From assembly GCA_041166745.1 (NCBI GenBank), contig JBEEGH010000014.1:1-64000 (forward strand): a stretch of 64,000 nucleotides of DNA. The letters run 5' to 3'. Origin of the DNA: DASUCS01 sp041166745. Lineage in GTDB: Bacteria > Actinomycetota > Acidimicrobiia > Acidimicrobiales > JACDCH01. Made by a program: the position numbers and the translations under genes. The notes under the pieces are model-generated. The model was not told the origin of the DNA, did no database searches, and worked only from the letters and a program-made list of their open reading frames with translations. Positions 8,072 to 17,349 of this stretch are shown here, piece by piece (positions within the stretch are counted from its first letter, which is position 1; the number at the start of each line of letters is the position of its first letter).

Positions 8072-11000
8072 GTGACGCAGGTGGGGGTGGTCACGATCCT
8101 CTTCACGGACCTCGTGGATTCGACGCGTCTGGCCAGCGAGCTCGGGCCAGCCGCGGCGGACGACCTCCGGCGCAACCACTTTCAGTCATTGCGCGAAGTC
8201 ATCGCCTCGCACGACGGCCGCGAGGTCAAGAACACCGGCGACGGTCTCATGGTGGCCTTCGACCGGCCGTCGGATGGAGCGGCATGCGCCGTCGGCCTGC
8301 AACGGCGCACGGAACGCTTCGCCCGGCACCACCCGGGCGGACGCGTCGCGATTCGCGTCGGCCTCGCAGTCGGGGAGGCCACGAACGAGGACGACGACTG
8401 GTTCGGGCCCCCAGTCGTCGAGGCCGCTCGGCTGTGCGCAATCGCCGAAGCGGGCCAGATCCTGGCGACGGAGATCGTGCGCGCCCTAGGCGGCGGCCGC
8501 AGTGGACTCGAATTCGTCGCTCACGGCCCGATGGAGTTGAAGGGACTACCCGATCCGGTGTTGGTCGTCGAAATCAGCTGGGAACCAGAGCACACCGACG
8601 CGGAGTTGCCTCCACTGCTCGCGTCGATGGGTGGACCGTTCTTCGTCGGGCGCGACTTCGAACGCGAGACCTTGTTGTCGGCGTGGAAGCAGAGCCTCGA
8701 TGGCAATCGTCGTGCTGTGCTCGTGGCGGGCGAACCTGGAATCGGCAAGACGCGCCTCGTGCTCGAGTTCGCCGAACGCGCGCAGCAAGCCGGCACGATC
8801 ATTCTCTACGGCGCGTGCGACGAGCATCTCGGGCTGGCGTACAAACCCTTCGTCGAAGCCCTGACCTATCTCGTGTCGACCTGCGAGCAGGAAGTTCTCG
8901 ATCGTCATGTTGCGGTGTACGGCGGCGAGGTCGCGCGCATCGTGTCTGAGCTCGGCCTGCGGGTTCCTGGTGTCGGGGAACCGCTTCGAGCCGATCCAGA
9001 GACCGAGCGGCATCGACTGTTCGAGTCGATCGCCCATCTGTTGAGCGTCGCCGCCGAGGGTGGCGGTGTCGTGCTCATCCTCGACGACCTGCATTGGGCG
9101 GACAAAGGCACGTTGATGCTGCTGCGCCACCTGTTGCGTCGTGCGGAACCCATGGCGTTGCTCGCGATCGGTACGTACCGAGACACCGACCTGGCGAGAA
9201 CGCACCCGCTCGCCGAGATGCTCGCCGACTTCCGACGCCAGGATGACGTCGAGCGACTCATGCTGTCAGGCCTCGACCTGGCCGGCGTCGAGGCGTTCGT
9301 CGAGGCAGCCGCCGGACAGCAGCTCGGCAATGACGGTGTCACTCTCGCACGATCGGTGCACCGCGAGACCGAGGGCAATCCGTTCTTCGTCGGACAGGTC
9401 CTGCGCCATCTCGCGGAGAGCGGTGCGATCTTTCAGCGCGACGGCGAGTGGTCGTTCGACGGTGACGTGGCTCATCTCGGCATACCCGAAGGGGTGAAGG
9501 AGGTGATCGGACACCGGCTGAACCGACTTGCAGACGACGTCAACCGGGTGCTCCGAACCGCCGCCGTCATCGGCCGCGAATTCGATCTTCGCCTCGTTGC
9601 CGAGGTCGACGGTCTGTCGGAAGACGCCGTGGTGGACGCCCTCGAGGTCGCGGTGGCCGCCCGCCTCGTGACCGAGGTACCAACGAAGCCGGACCATTTC
9701 ATGTACACCCATGCCCTTGTCCGGGAGGCGCTGTACGACGAACTGAGCACCAGCCGTCGAACGCGGTTGCACAGGCGCATCGGAGAAGCTCTCGAACGTC
9801 GAGAGAACGCGCCGCTCGCCGCGCTGGCGCATCACTTCTGCGAAGCGGCGGCGATGGGCGAGGTCGAGAAGGCGGCTGGCTATGCCCTGCGCGCCGGATT
9901 GGAGGACGGCAACGCCCTCGCGCCGGAGGACGCTGCCATCCAATTCGACCGAGGCATCGCGGTTCTCGATGAGGCCGAGATCTCCGCCGAGGAGATCCGT
10001 GCCCAGCTGCTCGTGGGCCGGGCGCGGGTCCACAACTCTCTCGGCGAGCCCGACGAAGCAATGCAGTGCGCAACCTCCGCCGCGGAGATGGCGCGCAGCT
10101 TGGGCGACAGCGCGCTGTTCGCCGAGGCCGCGACGGCATCGGCCGTAGGGACCCCTCCGATACCGGGACCCGAGTCCTCGGCTCTGATCGAGGAGGCGAT
10201 CGCGTGGCTGCCGACCGCAGACAGCGCGGTGCGATCTCGCCTCCATTCGCTCCTGGCACGATCATTCGCATTCACCTATGCAGACCGCGAGCGACGAATC
10301 GAGCTGAGTGCGGAAGCACTCGCCATCGCTCGTCGCATCGACGACAGAAACGCGCTGGTCGAAGCGCTCGCCATCCACCACGACGCGAACTGGGGTCCGG
10401 CGAACGTCGAGCAGCGACTCGCGCTTGCGAATGAGATGTCGGAACTCGAGGAAGCTCTCACGCTCGGCTTCGGCGATGTCTATCGGTTCTCCGACCTGCT
10501 CGAGCTCGGCGACGTGGAAGGCGCGCGCGACGCACTGGACCGGCTGGTGATGGTCAGTGAACGGAACCATGAACGCGGCATGGCCACCTGGAATGGCATC
10601 TTCGCGACGACGCTCGATCTGTTCTCGGGCGATCTCACTCGGGCTGAGTCACGCCTCATGCAATGGTTCTCCGACCATCGCGGTATCCCCGAGGACACCG
10701 CCCTTGCCGTCTTCGGCGCGCAGTTCTTCGACCTGCGACGCTCACAGGGACGATGTGATGAGGTAGAGCCGCCCGTCCTTGCGTTGATCGCTGAGAACCC
10801 GGACAACGTCAGCTGGCGCGTTGCCTTGGCGATGCTGCTTGCGGAGCTCGATCGACCCGACGCGGTTCGCGAGCTGTTCGAAAGCTTCGCAACGGACGAC
10901 TTCGCCATCCTCGAACCCATTCCTATTGCGTTCACACTCAACCTGGCGCTCGCCACCGAGGCCTGCGCCTACCTTCAGGACGCGGCGCGCGCGGGGTGGC

Positions 11001-11335
11001 TCTACTCCGAACTTCTCCCGTACGCCGGTCTCAACATCATGGTGGGTGTCGGGTGGGCCACCATCGGGGCCGCTTCTCGATACCTCGCGCTGTTGGCGGC
11101 CACGATGGAGCAGTGGGACGACGCCGAGGCCCATTTCGAAGCGGCGCTCGAGATGAATGGACGAATGGGCGCACGACCGTGGCTCGCGCGAACCGCTTAC
11201 GACTACGCCCGAATGCTGAAAGCGTCAGGACGCAATGGCCATCGAGTCGACCCGATGCTGAGACAAGCAAGCGCGCTGGCTGACGACATTGGAATGCCCG
11301 TACTAGCCCAGCGCGTCGCGGCGCTGCGCGCCTGA
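8072..11335 (+). CDS. Class III nucleotide cyclase domain - AAA ATPase - TPR regulator
   Basis: The 1087-residue cytoplasmic protein has three parts. Residues 5-165 form a class III adenylate/guanylate cyclase homology domain, with metal-binding Asp in LFTDLVDST and a GDG loop. Residues 190-480 form a STAND-type ATPase (Walker A GEPGIGKT near 222, Walker B LILDDLHWAD near 332). The rest is alpha-helical TPR-like repeats. In the usual VNxAARL motif the Asn is replaced (VVEAARL), so cyclase activity is uncertain. GTG 8072 is chosen because the cyclase strand begins five residues later. Relatives in mycobacteria often end in a LuxR helix-turn-helix; none is seen here. The gene diverges from the BtuF-like gene 28 bp away. 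Confidence 0.85.
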   Translation: MTQVGVVTILFTDLVDSTRLASELGPAAADDLRRNHFQSLREVIASHDGREVKNTGDGLMVAFDRPSDGAACAVGLQRRTERFARHHPGGRVAIRVGLAVGEATNEDDDWFGPPVVEAARLCAIAEAGQILATEIVRALGGGRSGLEFVAHGPMELKGLPDPVLVVEISWEPEHTDAELPPLLASMGGPFFVGRDFERETLLSAWKQSLDGNRRAVLVAGEPGIGKTRLVLEFAERAQQAGTIILYGACDEHLGLAYKPFVEALTYLVSTCEQEVLDRHVAVYGGEVARIVSELGLRVPGVGEPLRADPETERHRLFESIAHLLSVAAEGGGVVLILDDLHWADKGTLMLLRHLLRRAEPMALLAIGTYRDTDLARTHPLAEMLADFRRQDDVERLMLSGLDLAGVEAFVEAAAGQQLGNDGVTLARSVHRETEGNPFFVGQVLRHLAESGAIFQRDGEWSFDGDVAHLGIPEGVKEVIGHRLNRLADDVNRVLRTAAVIGREFDLRLVAEVDGLSEDAVVDALEVAVAARLVTEVPTKPDHFMYTHALVREALYDELSTSRRTRLHRRIGEALERRENAPLAALAHHFCEAAAMGEVEKAAGYALRAGLEDGNALAPEDAAIQFDRGIAVLDEAEISAEEIRAQLLVGRARVHNSLGEPDEAMQCATSAAEMARSLGDSALFAEAATASAVGTPPIPGPESSALIEEAIAWLPTADSAVRSRLHSLLARSFAFTYADRERRIELSAEALAIARRIDDRNALVEALAIHHDANWGPANVEQRLALANEMSELEEALTLGFGDVYRFSDLLELGDVEGARDALDRLVMVSERNHERGMATWNGIFATTLDLFSGDLTRAESRLMQWFSDHRGIPEDTALAVFGAQFFDLRRSQGRCDEVEPPVLALIAENPDNVSWRVALAMLLAELDRPDAVRELFESFATDDFAILEPIPIAFTLNLALATEACAYLQDAARAGWLYSELLPYAGLNIMVGVGWATIGAASRYLALLAATMEQWDDAEAHFEAALEMNGRMGARPWLARTAYDYARMLKASGRNGHRVDPMLRQASALADDIGMPVLAQRVAALRA

Positions 11336-12064
11336 GTCGCCCAGGCGATCTCGCAGCCACGCCGCGTCCTTGACGGCGTGACCCTCGTAGTCGTTGTTGA
11401 AGTACGCGTAGACATCATGTCCCTCGCCGAGCCAGCGCTCGAGCCGCTCCGCGATCGGCGTGAGCCGGCGGGCGCCATAGCGCCCCCAGTACTTCTGCTC
11501 GAGCGCGTTGGGACCGTGGAATCGGAGATACGTCCAGTCGGTCGTGAGCTCCCACGGATGATCGGGCAGCAGGTCGTGGATGCACAGTGCGGCGCCGTGC
11601 TGATGCAGCAGCGCAAAGACATCGTCGTGCACCCACGTCGGATCGCGCAGCTCGACTGCCCACCGCATCGTCCTTGGCGCGACCGACAGGAACTCGTCGA
11701 GGCGCTCCACGTTGCGCTTCCATCTCGGCGGCAGCTGCACCAGCGTCGGGCCGAGGGCCGGCCCGAGCCGCTCGGCGCGATCGAGATGGTTGGGCAACCA
11801 CGACGCCGCGTCGCGCAGCTTCATGCGATGCGATCCGAACTGGCCGAGCTTGAGCGCGTACAGGAATCCCGGTGGTGCCTGGGCAGCCCACGACTCGACC
11901 GTCGACGGCGGTGGCAGCCGGTAGAAGGTGTTGTTCAGCTCAACGGTGTCGAACAGCGTCGTGTAGTGCTCGAACCAGCGTCGGACCGGGAGATCCTGGG
12001 GATAGACGATGCCGCGCCAGTCCTTGTACATCCATCCCGAGCAACCGACGCGGGCGCGAGCCAT
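11303..12064 (-). CDS. DUF72 (YecE-like) family protein
   Basis: The 253-residue product is a DUF72 TIM-barrel protein. It shows the N-terminal Gly-Cys-Ser-Gly-Trp, the VELNNTFYRLP strand, WAVELRDPTW and a late YAYFNNDYEGHAVKDA segment, all typical of the family. The biochemical role of DUF72 is not established. The gene ends inside the 3' end of the convergent cyclase gene (33-bp overlap). It lies 6 bp downstream of the nitroreductase gene, so it is probably the last member of a GGDEF-nitroreductase-DUF72 operon. Confidence 0.9.
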   Translation of the reverse strand: MARARVGCSGWMYKDWRGIVYPQDLPVRRWFEHYTTLFDTVELNNTFYRLPPPSTVESWAAQAPPGFLYALKLGQFGSHRMKLRDAASWLPNHLDRAERLGPALGPTLVQLPPRWKRNVERLDEFLSVAPRTMRWAVELRDPTWVHDDVFALLHQHGAALCIHDLLPDHPWELTTDWTYLRFHGPNALEQKYWGRYGARRLTPIAERLERWLGEGHDVYAYFNNDYEGHAVKDAAWLRDRLGDSGAQRRDALG

Positions 12065-12070
12065 GCGAGC

Positions 12071-12748
12071 TCATGTACCCGAGAAGGCCGGTCCTGTGAC
12101 GCGATCGACGGTCGCGAACGACTCGACCGGTTCGCGGCTCAGCTTGCGGGGCTGATGCACAGGTCGACCGAGGGCCACGACTGCCGCGACCGCGAGCTCC
12201 TCGGGCGCGTCGAGCAAGGCCTTCACCTCGTCCTCCCGACCGATGGCCATCGTGGTGACCACTCCCCCGAGGCCTTCCTCCCGCGCCGCAAGCATCACGT
12301 TCCACACGAAGGGGTACACGGACGCGCCGCCCGCGAACGTGTAGCGAGGCAAGTCACGATCGACGGCCGCGAGCGCCCGCAAGTCTGCCAACACGACGAG
12401 CAACACCGGGACCTGGTCGAGATCCTCGGGGAAACCTTCGCCCCCGCGCATGTCGCCGGACGACTCGATGGCGTGGGCCTCGGCCTCCCGGTCGGTGATC
12501 GGTGCCCACGGCGTCAGCCCCACCATCCGCTGCGCGAGGTACTGGTACCAGACCGGCAGGTAGAGATCGCGCAGCGCGCCGCGGATCGCAGGATCCTTGA
12601 CGACGACGACCCGCCAGCCCTGGCGGTTGCCTCCACTCGGCGCGAATCGCGCGTTGTCGAGGATGCGGTGGACGACGTCGTCAGAGACGGCGTCGGGGTG
12701 GAACTCGCGGACGGCGCCTGTCGTCCGCAGCGTCTCGATCAGATCCAT
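12071..12748 (-). CDS. Nitroreductase family protein (FMN-dependent)
   Basis: The 225-residue product starts with the family signature: an Arg-rich first helix (ETLRTTGAVREF), then ILDNARFAPSGGNRQGWRVVVV, which binds FMN. A late GRP (near residue 205) is also typical. It should reduce nitroaromatics, quinones or flavin-like substrates with NAD(P)H, probably as a dimer. Its start lies 68 bp inside the end of the upstream GGDEF gene in another frame. The nitroreductase start fits the family closely, so the overlap appears real. DUF72 follows after 6 bp. Confidence 0.88.
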   Translation of the reverse strand: MDLIETLRTTGAVREFHPDAVSDDVVHRILDNARFAPSGGNRQGWRVVVVKDPAIRGALRDLYLPVWYQYLAQRMVGLTPWAPITDREAEAHAIESSGDMRGGEGFPEDLDQVPVLLVVLADLRALAAVDRDLPRYTFAGGASVYPFVWNVMLAAREEGLGGVVTTMAIGREDEVKALLDAPEELAVAAVVALGRPVHQPRKLSREPVESFATVDRVTGPAFSGT

Positions 12749-14126
12749 CGGGCGACGGTATTGCTTCTGCGATGTGCGCGCCCGCGCCGCCGGCCCGTTT
12801 CACTTCGTACAACGCATCGTCGGCGCGCTCGAGCAGCGCGTCGGCACTGATGCCGGGCTCGCTGAGGGCAACACCGACCGACAGGCCGATCTTGGCTTGG
12901 TCACCTTCGACGTCGAATGGATCGCGCCCGGCGGCGAGGAGACGGTCCGCGACATGACGGGCCGCCGCGGCGTCGGGAACATTGCGCAGCAGCACGGTGA
13001 ATTCGTCGCCACCGATCCGGGCGAGCTCGTCGCCGGTGCGCAGGCAGGCTCGGAGGCGGCTCGCGACTTCGACCAGAACGACGTCGCCGACGCGGTGGCC
13101 GTAGTTGTCGTTGATCGGCTTGAAGTCGTCGAGGTCGCAGAAGGCCACGGCGAGATCGCTCTCGCCGATGGCGAGCGCGTGCGCAAGGCGATCGCGGAAC
13201 TCGGCGCGGTTGGCGACGCCAGTGAGCGCATCGTGTCCGGCGAGATGGCGCAGACGCTGGTGCTCAGCAGTGCGCACCAGAGCGAGTTGCACATATCTGG
13301 CCGAGCGATCCAGCACGTGCCGGTGACCCATGAGGGGCCCACCCGGCGCGGTTCGCCACACCGTCAGCACGGCGGGCGCGAGACCTTGGCTCAACGGAAC
13401 GGGCATCGTCCAGCACGTCTGCAATCCCATTGCGAGCGCGGGTGCGCCGACGAAGCACGGCAGGTTGACGGGGTCGACAGCGGCAGGCGCATCCGCGCGA
13501 GCTGCATCGCACCACGGCCCGACGTCAAGCGGTAGTTGATCGACCGGTGCACCGAAACCGGCAGCACCCGCGAACGTCACGCCGTCGAATCGATAGTGGA
13601 CCATCGCGCCTTCGGCTTCGAGCGACGCCGCGATCGACCGGCACAGGGCGGTCAACACGTCGTCGAGGGGCTCATCCGCCAGGAGCGCATCCAGGAACAT
13701 GTCGAACCAATGCTGCGAGTCCCACGCGCGTTCTCGCAGCACGATGCAGTCGACGCCGGGGACGTCGAGAAGAGGAATCGCTCCGATTTCGACCCACGAC
13801 CGTTCGCCGTCGGGCCGAAGCAGCTGGAACACCATCGGGACACCCGCGCCTTCGCGATCGACGTGCTCGATCTCGGCGATCGCGGCGATGGCCATCTCCA
13901 CCTGATCGGGTGGCAGGAAGTCGACCATGTTCTTGCCGGCTACTTCGGAGGCGGGCCACCCGAGCACCTTGTCGATCGAGCCGCCGGCGTAGCGGATGTA
14001 GCCATCAGGATTGATGACGACGAACGGATACGCAGTCGCGTCGACGATCATCTTGAAGACTTCGTCGGGAAGGTCGCCCGCGCCGATGGCGACGAGCGGT
14101 TCGACCTGCGTCGGCGTGCTCGTCAT
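12681..14126 (-). CDS. PAS-GAF-GGDEF diguanylate cyclase
   Basis: The 481-residue product has a PAS domain (about 20-135), a GAF-like domain (about 145-305) and a GGDEF domain (about 310-460). The active-site motif is intact (RIGGDEF), so it should make cyclic di-GMP from two GTP. An RTGD inhibitory I-site stands five residues before GGDEF, so product feedback is expected. No transmembrane helix is seen, so sensing is probably cytoplasmic. The last 20 or so residues are Arg/Pro/Asp-rich and are read through the start of the nitroreductase gene. That tail may be a dispensable extension produced by loss of an earlier stop. Confidence 0.9.
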   Translation of the reverse strand: MTSTPTQVEPLVAIGAGDLPDEVFKMIVDATAYPFVVINPDGYIRYAGGSIDKVLGWPASEVAGKNMVDFLPPDQVEMAIAAIAEIEHVDREGAGVPMVFQLLRPDGERSWVEIGAIPLLDVPGVDCIVLRERAWDSQHWFDMFLDALLADEPLDDVLTALCRSIAASLEAEGAMVHYRFDGVTFAGAAGFGAPVDQLPLDVGPWCDAARADAPAAVDPVNLPCFVGAPALAMGLQTCWTMPVPLSQGLAPAVLTVWRTAPGGPLMGHRHVLDRSARYVQLALVRTAEHQRLRHLAGHDALTGVANRAEFRDRLAHALAIGESDLAVAFCDLDDFKPINDNYGHRVGDVVLVEVASRLRACLRTGDELARIGGDEFTVLLRNVPDAAAARHVADRLLAAGRDPFDVEGDQAKIGLSVGVALSEPGISADALLERADDALYEVKRAGGAGAHIAEAIPSPDGSDRDAADDRRRPRVPPRRRL

Positions 14127-14171
14127 CCCGTGTACATCGGCCTGTGGTCGACAATCGTGAGGTGTAGCCAG

Positions 14172-15017
14172 CTACACGTGTTCGACGTGGGTGTCGAACA
14201 CGGTGGCGAGGCCGTCGAGCAGCCAGCGACCGTCTTCCGGGACCGATTGCCGGAGCGGCGCTCGGATGCTCAGGCTCTCGACTAGGTCAACCGCACGACC
14301 GCTGAGCCGGATCGCTCCGGTCGGCGCCGGCCCGCCTCGCACCACGACTGTGGTATCGACCTCGATCACGATCTGAATGTCGGGCTCGCTCGCGTCGATC
14401 GCCAACGCGCCTCGGCGCGTCGAGTCGGACGAGAACGCCAGCACCGGTGCCACCGCAGCGACATACCGCAGGCAGGAGACGATCTCGTCCGGTTCCTCCA
14501 CGGGAACCACGCCGAGCGGGAGCAAGATGTCACGCTCGTGGATCCATGCGTCCCACAGGGCGTGATTCGCGGTCAGACGAACCGGGACATGACCTGCCGG
14601 CGATTCCGCAATGGTCAGCCAGCCGGCGTCGTCGAGCGATTCGACCGCGTCGAACAACGACTGGTTCGTCTCGACGAATTGCTCGAGCGTTTCGGTCGGG
14701 CTCATCGCCCGCATTGGCTCCACCATCACCGCTGGGGTGGCGACGGGATCGAACGCGGCCAGCACGCGCGTCGGCGATCCCGCGAGCCCGGCCACGATCG
14801 ACATCGTCCAGAACGTGTTCGTACCGATCAGGTGAGCGACGACGTCCTGCACGCTCCACCCCTCACACCGGCTCGCGTGTTTCCACTGGTCGGCCGTCAA
14901 CTTCGCGAGTGCGTCCTGCAATCGACGGCGCTGCCGGAGCAACGGTTCGCGCTGATCGTCGGCCGGTCCCTCGACGAAAAACACCGCGGGACCGTCGTAG
15001 CGAGGGGTCAGGCGCAT
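14172..15017 (-). CDS. DinB-fold maleylpyruvate isomerase N-terminal domain protein
   Basis: From ATG 15015-15017 the product has 281 residues. The N-terminal half is a four-helix DinB-type bundle with the mycothiol-dependent maleylpyruvate isomerase signature: LTADQWKHASRCEGWSVQDVVAHLIG and a later His in NHALWDAWIHERDI, giving three metal-ligand His. The C-terminal half resembles the SCP2-like domain of this family (REGALAID-like strand, IRLSGRAVDLV). Such proteins are thiol-dependent isomerases or transferases in actinomycetes. An in-frame extension to 15380 overlaps the divergent transporter and is rejected. The start faces a nested inverted repeat at 15072-15105. Confidence 0.8.
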   Translation of the reverse strand: MRLTPRYDGPAVFFVEGPADDQREPLLRQRRRLQDALAKLTADQWKHASRCEGWSVQDVVAHLIGTNTFWTMSIVAGLAGSPTRVLAAFDPVATPAVMVEPMRAMSPTETLEQFVETNQSLFDAVESLDDAGWLTIAESPAGHVPVRLTANHALWDAWIHERDILLPLGVVPVEEPDEIVSCLRYVAAVAPVLAFSSDSTRRGALAIDASEPDIQIVIEVDTTVVVRGGPAPTGAIRLSGRAVDLVESLSIRAPLRQSVPEDGRWLLDGLATVFDTHVEHV

Positions 15018-15071
15018 CGACAGAGCGTACGACGACCGAATCGACCACATCGTCCCGTTCTCCCGCGACAC

Positions 15072-15105
15072 CTGTACCTGAGTCATGCTGACGGCGCAGG
15101 TACAG
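15072..15105. promoter_or_regulatory. Nested inverted repeat in divergent promoter region (candidate operator)
   Basis: CTGTACCTG at 15072-15080 pairs perfectly with CAGGTACAG at 15097-15105. A smaller GTCA-TGC-TGAC dyad lies between them. The element is in the 118-bp region between the DinB-like gene and the MFS-LivF gene, just upstream of the GTG start of the latter. It could be an operator bound by two repressor dimers, or an RNA hairpin in the transporter leader. No regulator gene adjoins. Confidence 0.5.
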
Positions 15106-15135
15106 TCGCAACGCTCGACACGAAACGGGGGATGG

Positions 15136-17349
15136 GTGGACGAGCGAGGAACATCGGGCGACTCCGTCGCCTCGCTCGCAGCCACCGTCTTGGACGAGGA
15201 GGCGGCGCGCCAAGCCGCGCAGGAGAAGGCGCGCGAGCAAGTGCTCTTTCCCGACGACCTGCTCCCCGGGGTCAACGCCGAACAGCTGAGCTTGCGCCAA
15301 GGCCTGCGCACCGGCGGATGGCTGATGTTCATCGTGCTGACCGCCATCGTCTCGTTGGACGAGCTCGAAGGCGCCGCCATCTACGTGCTCGCTCCGGAGA
15401 TCCGCCGCACGTTCGGCATCAGTGAGGGCACGATCGTCTTCATCGGCACCGCCTCGGCCGCCTTCTTCGTCCTCGGCGCAGTGCCGATGGGCTGGCTGGC
15501 GGACCGGGTCAAGCGCGTGCCGATCGTCGGCGTCTCCGCCATCTTCTTCGGTGGATTCGTCGTTGCTTCCGGCTTCGCGGTCAACGCCTTCATGCTGTTC
15601 TGGACCCGTTTCGCCACCGGTATCACCAAGGCGAGCACGATCACCGTGCACAACTCGCTGGTCGCCGATGCCTATCCCATCAACGTCCGCGCCCGGATGT
15701 CCGCGGCGATGCAGGGCGGGGCCCACCTGATCGGCATCATGAGCCCAGTACTCGTCGCGGCGATCGCTGGTTGGGCCGGCGGGGCCGAGGGGTGGCGATG
15801 GGCCTGGTACGCCCTCGGGGTTCCGGTGACGATCGTGGCCATCGGCGCCTTCTTCATGAAGGAACCGCCCCGCGGGCAATTCGAGAAGCAGCACGTGCTC
15901 GGCGAGGTGATCGAGGAGGCGAAGCCGGCACCGATATCGATGGAAGCCGCCTTCGCTCGGTTGAAGAAGATCAACACGATTCGCACGGTGCTCATCGCAT
16001 TCTGCGCGTTGGGCTTCGGCCTCTTCAGCCAGGGCACGCTTGCATCGCTCTACCTGGAGAAGAACCTCCACGTGACCGACGCGTTCGATCGCGGGCTGTT
16101 GCTCAGCCTCAGCGGCATCGCCGCGTTGCCGATCCTGCCGTTCGTCGCGAAGTACTTCGACAAGGTGTACCGGCAGAACCCGGCCAAGGCTCTGGCTCTC
16201 GTAGGCGCACTCATCGCGCCGTCCTCCCTCTTCACCCCGTTGCAGTACTCCGTCAACAGCCGAGCATGGTTCGTGATCCTCGGCATCCCGCAGTCGGTGC
16301 TCATCACGGCGGCCTTCGCGATGGTCGGACCGGTGCTCTACGCGGTGGTCCCATACCGCCTGCGCGGCATGGGCTCGTCGCTCACGACCATGTACATCTT
16401 CTTCATCGGCGGCTTCGGCGGCGGCATCATTGCAGGCTTCGCCACTGATTCGATCGGAACTCGTGGCACCGTCATCGCATTGGGAGTGCCGACCAGCATC
16501 ATCGGTGGCTTGATGCTGATGAACGGAGCTCGGTTCATCCGCAACGACCTCTCGCTCGTTGTTTCTGAGTTACTCGAGGAGCAGGAGGAGCACCACAAGC
16601 GCAGCGCCGCCGGTGGCGCGCCCCCGCCGGTGCTGCAGCTCGCGAACATCGATTTCTCCTACGGGCCTGTCCAGGTGTTGTTCGACGTCAACTTCGAAGT
16701 CGTCAAGGGCGAGACCCTGGCGTTGCTCGGCACCAACGGAGCCGGAAAGTCGACGATCCTGCGCGTGGTCAGCGGTCTTGGCGTGCCCGAACGCGGGGTC
16801 GTGCGCCTCAATGGACAGAACGTCACGTACGTCATGCCGGAGACGCGCGCCAAGATTGGAATCGTCCAACTGCCTGGAGGCAAGGGCGTCTTCCCGAATC
16901 TGACGGTCGGGCAGAATCTCGCCATTAGTGCCCGCTTGAGCAGCAGCGCGAGGCCGGAGATCGACGAGAAGGTCGACCGCATCTACGAGATGTTCCCCGA
17001 GCTCGCCGCGCTCCGGAAGCAGCTCGCCGGCAGCCTCTCGGGCGGGCAGAATCAGATGCTGGCCCTCGGGCGCGTCCTGCTGCACGAACCCGAGATCCTG
17101 TTGATCGACGAGCTGTCGCTCGGGCTCGCGCCCGTCGTGGTGCAGCGCCTGCTCGCCACCATCGAAGACCTCAAGGCGCGCGGCCAGACGATGCTCATCG
17201 TCGAGCAGTCGCTCAACGTCGCTCTGTCGATCGCGGACCGGGCGATCTTCCTCGAGAAAGGCGAAGTCCGCTTCCAAGGCGCGGCCCGCGACCTGCTGGA
17301 GCGCGATGACCTCGTCCGTGCGGTGTTCTTCGGGAGCGAAGGCGGCTGA
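15136..17349 (+). CDS. MFS transporter fused to LivF-type ABC ATPase
   Basis: This 737-residue membrane protein joins two transporter classes. Residues about 60-480 form a 12-helix MFS domain with the A-like loop GWLADRVKR after helix 2. Residues about 500-735 are a branched-chain-amino-acid ABC ATPase of the LivF type (Walker A GTNGAGKS, signature LSGGQ, Walker B LLIDELSLGLAP). GTG 15136 is preferred because GGGGGA stands just before it; an ATG at 15085 lies inside the inverted repeat. The stop overlaps the start of the LivH-LivM-LivG gene by one base (TGATG), so the two are coupled. Such fusions occur in actinomycetes. The role of the MFS part beside a full ABC importer is unknown to me. 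Confidence 0.85.
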   Translation: MDERGTSGDSVASLAATVLDEEAARQAAQEKAREQVLFPDDLLPGVNAEQLSLRQGLRTGGWLMFIVLTAIVSLDELEGAAIYVLAPEIRRTFGISEGTIVFIGTASAAFFVLGAVPMGWLADRVKRVPIVGVSAIFFGGFVVASGFAVNAFMLFWTRFATGITKASTITVHNSLVADAYPINVRARMSAAMQGGAHLIGIMSPVLVAAIAGWAGGAEGWRWAWYALGVPVTIVAIGAFFMKEPPRGQFEKQHVLGEVIEEAKPAPISMEAAFARLKKINTIRTVLIAFCALGFGLFSQGTLASLYLEKNLHVTDAFDRGLLLSLSGIAALPILPFVAKYFDKVYRQNPAKALALVGALIAPSSLFTPLQYSVNSRAWFVILGIPQSVLITAAFAMVGPVLYAVVPYRLRGMGSSLTTMYIFFIGGFGGGIIAGFATDSIGTRGTVIALGVPTSIIGGLMLMNGARFIRNDLSLVVSELLEEQEEHHKRSAAGGAPPPVLQLANIDFSYGPVQVLFDVNFEVVKGETLALLGTNGAGKSTILRVVSGLGVPERGVVRLNGQNVTYVMPETRAKIGIVQLPGGKGVFPNLTVGQNLAISARLSSSARPEIDEKVDRIYEMFPELAALRKQLAGSLSGGQNQMLALGRVLLHEPEILLIDELSLGLAPVVVQRLLATIEDLKARGQTMLIVEQSLNVALSIADRAIFLEKGEVRFQGAARDLLERDDLVRAVFFGSEGG

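Noticed and set aside
11378..12850. 490-codon open frame opposite DUF72 and nitroreductase genes
   Set aside because: It is composed of Arg/Asp/Gly/His-rich sequence without domain features, while the opposite strand carries two recognisable families.
15018..15380. N-terminal extension of the DinB-like protein
   Set aside because: The extra 120 residues overlap the divergent transporter gene and its dyad and are not homologous to the family.
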